Below are positions 10,701 to 19,700 of a stretch of 32,802 nt of DNA, one piece after another (position 1 is the stretch's first letter; each line of letters starts with the position of its first letter). The position numbers were made by a program, and so were the translations under genes. Origin of the DNA: Nemertoderma westbladi (lineage: Eukaryota; Xenacoelomorpha; Nemertodermatida; Nemertodermatidae). Under the pieces are notes generated by a model, which was given only the letters and a program-made list of their open reading frames with translations, did not search any database and was not told where the DNA came from. The stretch is from assembly GCA_032718475.1 (NCBI GenBank), contig JAUCBJ010001901.1, positions 1-32,802 on the forward strand, written 5' to 3'.

Positions 10701-13700
10701 GCTGTCAGTCAATAGTAACTAGAGCTGTCAGTCAATAGTAACTAGAGCTGACAGTCAATAGTTAGTATAGTACCTAGAGCTGTCAGTCAATTGTAACTAG
10801 AGCTGTCAGTCAATAGTAACTAGAGCTCTCAGTCAATAGTAACTAGAGCTGTCAGTCAATAGTAACTAGAGCTGTCAGTCAATAGTAACTAGAGCTGTCA
10901 GTCAATAGTACCTAGAGCTGTCAGTCAATAGTAACTAGAGCTGTCAGTCAATAGTAACTAGAGCTGTCAGTCAATAGTAACTAGAGCTGTCAGTCAATAG
11001 TACCTAGAGCTGTCAGTCAATAGTAACTAGAGCTCTCAGTCAATAATAACTAGAGCTGTCAGTCAATAGTAACTTGATCTCTCAGTCAATAGTAACTAGA
11101 GCTCTCAGTCAATAATAACTAGAGCTGTCATTCAATAGTAACTAGAGCTCTCATTCAATAGTAACTAGATCTCTCAGTCAATAGTAACTAGAGCTCTCAG
11201 TCAATAATAACTAGAGCTGTCAGTCAATGGTAACTAGAGTTCTCAGTCAATAATAACTAGAGCTGTCAGTCAATAGTAACTAGATCTCTCAGTCAATAGT
11301 AACTAGATCTCTCAGTCAATAGTAACTAGAGCTCTCAGTCAATAGTAACTAGAGCTCTCAGTCAATAGTAACTAGAGCTGTCAGTCAATAGTAACTAGAG
11401 CTGTCAGTCAATAGTAACTAGAGCTGTCAGTCAATAGTAACTAGAGCTCTCAGTCAATAGTAACTAGAGCTGTCAGTCAATAGTAACTATAGCTCTCAGT
11501 CAATAGTAACTAGAGCTGTCAGTCAATAGTAACTAGAGCTGTCAGTCAATAGTAAGTAACTAAAGCTCTCAGTCAATAGTAACTAGAGCTGTCAGTCAAT
11601 AGTAACAAGAGCTGTCAGTCAATAGTAACTATTGACCTGTCAATCAGTAACTAGAGCTGTCAGTCAATAGTAACTAGAGCTGTCAGTCAATAGTTAGTAT
11701 AGTACCTAGAGCTGTCAGTCAATAGTAACTAGAGCTGTCAGTCAATAGTAACTAGAGCTGTCAGTCAATAGTTAGTATAGTACCTAGAGCTGCCAGTCAA
11801 TAGTAACTAGAGCTGTCAGTCAATAGTAACTAGAGCTGTCAGTCAATAGTAACTAGAGCTGTCAGTCAATAGTAACTAGAGCTGTCAGTCAATAGTAACT
11901 AGAGCTGTCAGTCAATAGTACCTAGAGCTGTCAGTCAATAGTAACTAGAGCTGTCAGTCAATAGTAACTAGAGCTGTCAGTCAATAGTTAGTATAGTACC
12001 TAGAGCTGTCAGTCAATTGTAACTAGAGCTGTCAGTCAATAGTAACTAGAGCTCTCAGTCAATAGTAACTAGAGCTGTCAGTCAATAGTAACTAGAGCTG
12101 TCAGTCAATAGTAACTAGAGCTGACAGTCAATAGTTAGTATAGTACCTAGAGCTGTCAGTCAATAGTAACTAGAGCTGTCAGTCAATAGTAACTAGAGCT
12201 GTCAGTCAATAGTTAGTATAGTACCTAGAGCTGCCAGTCAATAGTAACTAGAGCTGTCAGTCAATAGTAACTAGAGCTGTCAGTCAATAGTAACTAGAGC
12301 TGTCAGTCAATAGTAACTAGAGCTGTCGGTCAATAGTAACTAGAGCTGTCAGTCAATAGTACCTAGAGCTGTCAGTCAATAGTAACTAGAGCTGTCAGTC
12401 AATAGTACCTAGAGCTGTCAGTCAATAGTAACTAGAGCTGTCAGTCAATAGTAACTAGAGCTGTCAGTCAATAGTAACTAGAGCTGTCAGTCAATAGTAC
12501 CTAGAGCTGTCAGTCAATAGTAACTAGAGCTGTCAGTCAATAGTACCTAGAGCTGTCAGTCAATAGTAACTAGAGCTCTCAGTCAATAATAACTAGAGCT
12601 GTCAGTCAATAGTAACTTGATCTCTCAGTCAATAGTAACTAGAGCTCTCAGTCAATAATAACTAGAGCTGTCATTCAATAGTAACTAGATCTCTCAGTCA
12701 ATAGTAACTAGAGCTCTCAGTCAATAATAACTAGAGCTGTCAGTCAATGGTAACTAGAGTTCTCAGTCAATAATAACTAGAGCTGTCAGTCAATAGTAAC
12801 TAGATCTCTCAGTCAATAGTAACTAGATCTCTCAGTCAATAGTAACTAGATCTCTCAGTCAATAGTAACTAGAGCTCTCAGTCAATAGTAACTAGAGCTG
12901 TCAGTCAATAGTAACTAGAGCTCTCAGTCAATAGTAACTAGAGCTCTCAGTCAATAGTAACTAGAGCTGTCAGTCAATAGTAACTAGAGCTGTCAGTCAA
13001 TAGTAACTAGAGCTGTCAGTCAATAGTAACTAGAGCTCTCAGTCAATAGTAACTAGAGCTGTCAGTCAATAGTAACTAGAGCTGTCAGTCAATAGTAACA
13101 AGAGCTGTCAGTCAATAGTAACTATTGACCTGTCAATCAGTAACTAGAGCTGTCAGTCAATAGTAACTAGAGCTGTCAGTCAATAGTAACTAGAGCTGTC
13201 AGTCAATAGTAACTAGATCTCTCAGTCAATAGTAACTAGAGCTGTCAGTCAATAGTAACTAGAGCTGTCAGTCAATAGTAACTAGAGCTGTCAGTCAATA
13301 GTAACTAGAGCTGTCAGTCAATAGTAACTAGAGCTGTCAGTCAATAGTAACTAGAGCTGTCAGTCAATAGTAACTAGAGCTGTCAGTCAATAGTAACTAG
13401 ATCTCTCAGTCAATAGTAACTAGAGCTCTCAGTCAATAGTAACTAGAGCTGTCAGTCAATAGTAAGTAACTAGAGCTCTCAGTCAATAGTAACTAGAGCT
13501 GTCAGTCAATAGTAACTAGAGCTCTCAGTCAATAGTAACTAGATCTCTCAGTCAATAGTAACTAGAGCTGTCAGTCAATAGTAACTAGAGCTGTCAGTCA
13601 ATAGTAACTAGAGCTGTCAGTCAATAGTAACTAGAGCTGTCAGTCAATAGTAACTAGAGCTGTCAGTCAATAGTAACTAGAGCTGTCAGTCAATAGTAAG

Positions 13701-16700
13701 TAACTAGAGCTGTCAGTCAATAGTAACTAGAGCTGTCAGTCAATAGTAACTAGAGCTGTCAGTCAATAGTAACTAGAGCTGGCAGTCAATAGTAACTAGT
13801 TCTCTCAGTCAATAGTAACTAGAGCTCTCAGTCAATAGTAACTAGATCTCTCAGTCAATAGTAACTAGAGCTGTCAGTCAATAGTAACTAGAGCTGTCAG
13901 TCAATAGTAACTAGAGCTGTCAGTCAATAGTAAGTAACTAGAGCTGTCAGTCAATAGTAACTAGAGCTGTCAGTCAATAGTAACTAGAGCTGTCAGTCAA
14001 TAGTAACTAGAGCTGTCAGTCAATAGTAACTAGAGCTGTCAGTCAATAGTAACTAGAGCTGGCAGTCAATAGTAACTAGTTCTCTCAGTCAATAGTACCT
14101 AGAGCTGTCAGTCAATAATAACTAGAGCTGTCAGTCAATAGTAACTAGAGCTGTCAATCAATAGTAACTAGAGCTGTCAGTCAATAGTAACTAGAGCTGT
14201 CAGTCAATAGTAACTAGAGCTGTCAGACAATAGTAATTAGAGCTGTCAGTCAATAGTAACTAGAGCTGTCAGTCAATAGTAACTAGATCTCTCAGTCAAT
14301 AGTAACTAGAGCTCTCAGTCAATAGTAACTAGAGCTGTCAGTCAATAGTAACTAGAGCTGTCAGTCAATAGTAACTAGATCTCTCAGTCAATAGTAACTA
14401 GAGCTCTCAGTCAATAGTAACTAGAGCTGTCAGTCAATAGTAACTAGAGCTGTCAGTCAATAGTAACTAGAGCTGTCAGACAATAGTAATTAGAGCTGTC
14501 AGTCAATAGTAACTAGAGCTGTCAGTCAATAGTAACTAGAGCTGTCAGTCAATAGTAACTAGATCTCTCAGTCAATAGTAACTAGAGCTCTCAGTCAATA
14601 GTAACTAGAGCTGTCAGTCAATAGTACCTAGAGCTGTCAGTCAATAGTAACTAGAGCTGTCAGTCAATAGTAACTAGAGCTCTCAGTCAATAGTAACTAG
14701 AGCTGTCAGTCAATAGTAACTAGAGCTGTCAGACAATAGTAACTAGATCTCTCAGTCAATAGTAACTAGAGCTCTCAGTCAATAGTACCTAGAGCTGTCA
14801 GTCAATAGTAACTAGAGCTCTCAGTCAATAGTAACTATAGAGCTGTCAGTCAATAGTAACTAGAGCTGTCAGTCAATAGTAACTAGAGCTGTCAGTCAAT
14901 AGTAACTAGATCTCTCAGTCAATAGTAACTAGAGCTCTCAGTCAATAGTACCTAGAGCTGTCAGTCAATAGTAACTAGAGCTCTCAGTCAATAGTAACTA
15001 TAGAGCTGTCAGTCAATAGTAAGTAACTAGAGCTCTCAGTCAATAGTAACTAGATCTCTCAGTCAATACTCATTAGTAACTACTAACTAGATCTCTCAGT
15101 CAATAGTAATTAGAGCTGCCAGTCAATAGCAACTAGAGCTGTCAGTCAATAGTAACTAGAGCTGTCAGTCAATAGTAACTAGATCTCTCAGTCAATAGTA
15201 ACTAGAGCTCTCAGTCAATAGTAACTATAGAGCTGTCAGTCAATAGTAAGTAACTAGAGCTCTCAGTCAATAGTAACTAGATCTCTCAGTCAATACTCAT
15301 TAGTAACTACTAACTAGAGCTGTCAGTCAATAGTAACTAGAGCTGTCAGTCAATAGTAACTAGAGCTGTCAGTCAATAGTAACTAGAGCTGTCAGTCAAT
15401 AGTAACTAGAGCTGTCAGTCAATAGTAACTAGATCTCTCAGTCAATAGTAACTAGAGCTCTCAGTCAATAGTACCTAGAGCTGTCAGTCAATAGTAACTA
15501 GAGCTCTCAGTCAATAGTAACTATAGAGCTGTCAGTCAATAGTAAGTAACTAGAGCTCTCAGTCAATAGTAACTAGATCTCTCAGTCAATACTCATTAGT
15601 AACTACTAACTAGATCTCTCAGTCAATAGTAATTAGAGCTGCCAGTCAATAGCAACTAGAGCTGTCAGTCAATAGTAACTAGAGCTGTCAGTCAATAGTA
15701 ACTAGATCTCTCAGTCAATAGTAACTAGAGCTCTCAGTCAATAGTAACTAGAGCTGTCAGTCAATAGTAACTAGAGCTCTCAGTCAATAGTACCTAGAGC
15801 TGTCAGTCAATAGTAACTAGAGCTCTCAGTCAATAGTAACTATAGAGCTGTCAGTCAATAGTAAGTAACTAGAGCTCTCAGTCAATAGTAACTAGATCTC
15901 TCAGTCAATACTCATTAGTAACTACTAACTAGATCTCTCAGTCAATAGTAATTAGAGCTGCCAGTCAATAGCAACTAGAGCTGTCAGTCAATAGTAACTA
16001 GAGCTGTCAGTCAATAGTAACTAGAGCTGTCAGTCAATAGTAACTAGAGCTGTCAGTCAATAGTAACTAGATCTCTCAGTCAAAAGTAACTAGAGCTCTC
16101 AGTCAATAGTAACTAGAGCTGTCAGTCAATAGTAAGTAACTAGAGCTCTCAGTCAATAGTAACTAGATCTCTCAGTCAATACTCATTAGTAACTACTAAC
16201 TAGATCTCTCAGTCAATAGTAATTAGAGCTGCCAGTCAATAGCAACTAGAGCTGTCAGTCAATAGTAACTAGAGCTGTCAGTCAATAGTAACTAGAGCTG
16301 TCAGTCAATAGTAACTAGAGCTGTCAGTCAATAGTAACTAGATCTCTCAGTCAAAAGTAACTAGAGCTCTCAGTCAATAGTAACTAGAGCTGTCAGTCAA
16401 TAGTAAGTAACTAGAGCTCTCGGTCAATAGTAACTAGATCTCTCAGTCAATAGTAACTAGAGCTCTCAGTCAATAGTAACTAGAGCTGTCAGTCAATAGT
16501 AAGTAACTAGAGCTCTCAGTCAATAGTAACTAGAGCTGTCAGTCAATAGTAACTAGAGCTGTCAGTCAATAGTAACTAGGCCTGTCAGTCAATAGTAAGT
16601 AACTAGAGCTCTCAGTCAATAGTAACTAGAGCTGTCAGTCAATAGTAACTAGAGCTGTCAGTCAATAGTAACTAGAGCTGTCAGTCAATAGTAACTAGAG

Positions 16701-19700
16701 CTGTCAGTCAATAGTAACTAGAGCTGTCAGTCAATAGTAACTAGAGCTGTCAGTCAATAGTAACTAGAGCTCTCAGTCAATAGTAACTAGAGCTGTCAGT
16801 CAATAGTAACTAGAGCTGTCAGTCAATAGTAACTAGTTCTCTCAGTCAATAGTACCTAGATCTGTCAGTCAATAATAACTAGAGCTGTCAGTCAATAGTA
16901 ACTAGAGCTGTCAATCAATAGTAACTAGAGCTGTCAGTCAATAGTAACTAGAGCTGTCAGTCAATAGTAACTAGAGCTGTCAGTCAATAGTAACTAGAGC
17001 TGTCAGTCAATAGTAACTAGAGCTCTCAGTCAATAGTAACTAGAGCTCTCAGTCAATAGTAACTAGAGCTCTCAGTCAATAGTAACTAGAGCTGTCAGTC
17101 AATAGTAACTAGAGCTGTCAGTCAATAGTAACTAGTTCTCTCAGTCAATAGTACCTAGATCTGTCAGTCAATAATAACTAGAGCTGTCAGTCAATAGTAA
17201 CTAGAGCTGTCAATCAATAGTAACTAGAGCTGTCAGTCAATAGTAACTAGAGCTGTCAGTCAATAGTAACTAGAGCTGTCAGTCAATAGTAACTAGAGCT
17301 GTCAGTCAATAGTAACTAGAGCTGTCAGTCAATAGTAACTAGAGCTGTCAGTCAATAGTAACTGACCTTTTGTAACGTAAAGGTAGAAGAAATCGCAGTA
17401 AAGGATAGTTTGAACACATCCGGCGACGATGGCGATAAGATCATAGAAACCGTCGGAGTAGTAACGGTATATCCAGTTGAGTAGATAGAGAGCGCGGTAC
17501 GAACCTAAAAGAGAAACACAGAGTAGTAACGGTATATCCAGTTGAGTAGATAGAGAGCGCGGTACGAACCTAAAAGAGAAACACAGAGTAGTAACGGTAT
17601 ATCCAGTTGAGTAGATAGAGAGCGCGGTACGAACCTAAAAGAGAAACACAGATTAGTAACGGTATATCCAGTTGAGTAGATAGAGAGCGCGGTACGAACC
17701 TAAAAGAGAAACACAGATTAGTAACGGTATATCCAGTTGAGTAGATAGAGAGCGCGGTACGAACCTAAAAGAGAAACACAGGTAATGACTTGTAATGACT
17801 CACCCAAAGAGAACAGGTAATGACTTGTAATGACTCACCCAAAGAGAACAGGTAATGGCTTGTAATGCTTTCTGCTTCACCAGTTTTACTAATAAGGAAT
17901 AGTTGTGGAAGGATGGCAACGGATTCTAAGTAAATAGAAAACGTCCAAAGAATCTGGGGAGAAATAATTAATAGAAATTGTGATTTGTCATACCAAAATA
18001 AAACAATGGGATCAAAACATTTTATGAATCTACGTTTGTCGTGGGCCAGTCAATTTAGTTTGCTTAGGTGGGGGGAGGGGTGTGTCTGTCTGTCTACCAT
18101 GTTACTTTGTCCGGGGGGAGTTCACCAAGGGGGTGGGGGTGTTCAACGATATGACCCCGGTATCTGCTAGGCCAAAAACTATATAAGAGACAATCCTCAC
18201 TGCCGTTCGAATATATTTGATTAGAAAATTGAAAAACTTATGAGAGGGATCTATCTCTTAAAGGTCTTATAACTTCACCGCTTTATTACACTGAATGTCC
18301 TTGAAATGATTCTATTCTCTCGTAAATATCACGAAATTGTTTCTGTATAACATAAAATGAAAAATTATACATTACATTATATAAAAAACATTAACACAAT
18401 TAATTATAATATAGTAAATCACCTTAATTATATAATATAATTAGACTAAATTGGGTCAAATTATCTGTAACTAAAAATATTAAATGTTTTACCTCCAATG
18501 GCGAGAAATCGTGGTTGACGAGGAATGCCAACCCGCCCACCGGTACAATGAGGAACTCGGCTCGGAAAGTGTCGTGGTTACTGTCGTAGGTCGCCTTGAA
18601 CTTAAAGTACATGAGGAAAATCGTCGCCGCAGACGAGGAAATAAAGAAAATCTTCATGGTGGTATTGTATAGGGAAATAAAGTTCGTTACCAAGTCCAGG
18701 TACCGAGTCACAAACACCAGAAGAAACATCACCTGTGTTTTACCAGATATTCCTAAAACAAAATGTAAGCAAATAATTTTTAAATCAATACTGATGGTGA
18801 TACCGTACCTCAATGTGTCAGGGAAATAAAGTAATTTTTGTACAAAAAGTATAAAAGCAACATTTTGTCCGACTTTTTGCATGACCTGAATGCTTTTACT
18901 ATTTCGAGGAAATGCGGTTAACCAACCCCCCCCCCCCCCCCCCCCCCACAAATTTTACTACAAATCTTGATGAGATTGAATGAAATTTGAAACATAGATT
19001 GTTTAACCTACATCCTCCTTAGTTGGTGAACCAGAATTTTTATTTTCTCTTTCAATATTTAGCTACAAGCGTTTGAATAAAAGTGCCTCCGCTCCGGCAA
19101 TTGCGTACCAGTCACCAGTCAGTTATTCTTCATAACCTTATAGTAGTTAGTTGGTTGGTAGCAATGGAAAGCTGGCCGTGCAAGGATTCCAAATATGTAA
19201 AAACATTTGAATTTGGTTGGGATATAGCTGAGTTATGGGAAATTCGAAAGTTGCAAGTAATGCAGGCCATTTATTCTATTAAATAAAAACACAATATTCT
19301 GGAACATTTTGTTTATCTTATAGTAACTTGGCAACAATGCAATGCCTATAATAATAATACTAAAGTATTTTTTTTTAAATTACGCAGCAGTTTATTTTTG
19401 CTAATAACTTCGCGAGTTTTAATCGTACGAAGATGGTTTTGGGCTCATTCTGTTCGGAATATAACGATTTTATTCAAATCTACTTACAATTTTATAATCT
19501 TATTATTTTTTCTCATTCAAAAACTATGTTAAATAAATACATCTTTTTGGAAATTATGTTTCAACATTCGAGATTTGCACTCTAATAGAGCAATAATCAC
19601 TCATTTCAGAAATATATGGGTTTAGAGGTTTTTATTTCGTTGCATTGCAATAATTATGATTCAAATGTATCCAAATCGTTGTCTTTCTGTAATTATTATT

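Larger units (their letters stand above)
7832..17363. repeat. 23-bp minisatellite, about 400 copies, filling KDEL receptor intron 4
   Basis: The usual unit on the + strand contains CTGTCAGTCAATAGTAACTA within 23 bp. It covers 9,532 of the 9,661 bases of intron 4 (7706-17366). Unit variants: +9 bp (TTAGTATAGTACC type, 32-mer), +4 bp (AGTAAGTAACT), +2 bp (CTATAGAG), CTCTCAG in place of CTGTCAG, and CAATCAAT in place of CAGTCAAT, the last concentrated at the left edge. Longer blocks are themselves repeated. The period is not a multiple of three and contains stops, so no frame crosses it. Confidence 0.97.

Noticed and set aside
7832-17363. Regular short repeats reminiscent of a CRISPR array
   Set aside because: The units abut without unique spacers, the DNA is eukaryotic, and the array lies in an intron.
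17798-17839. AP-1 sites (TGACTCA) as a deliberate enhancer
   Set aside because: The word is the complement of the donor GTGAGTCA, so the splice site explains it.
17985-18170. 61-codon + strand frame
   Set aside because: It lies in KDEL receptor intron 2 on the opposite strand, is low-complexity G-rich, and has no domain.
18424-18951. 175-codon - strand frame as a whole protein
   Set aside because: Only 18493-18752 is coding (KDEL receptor exon 2). The Gly-rich start is a poly-C tract and the rest is intron.
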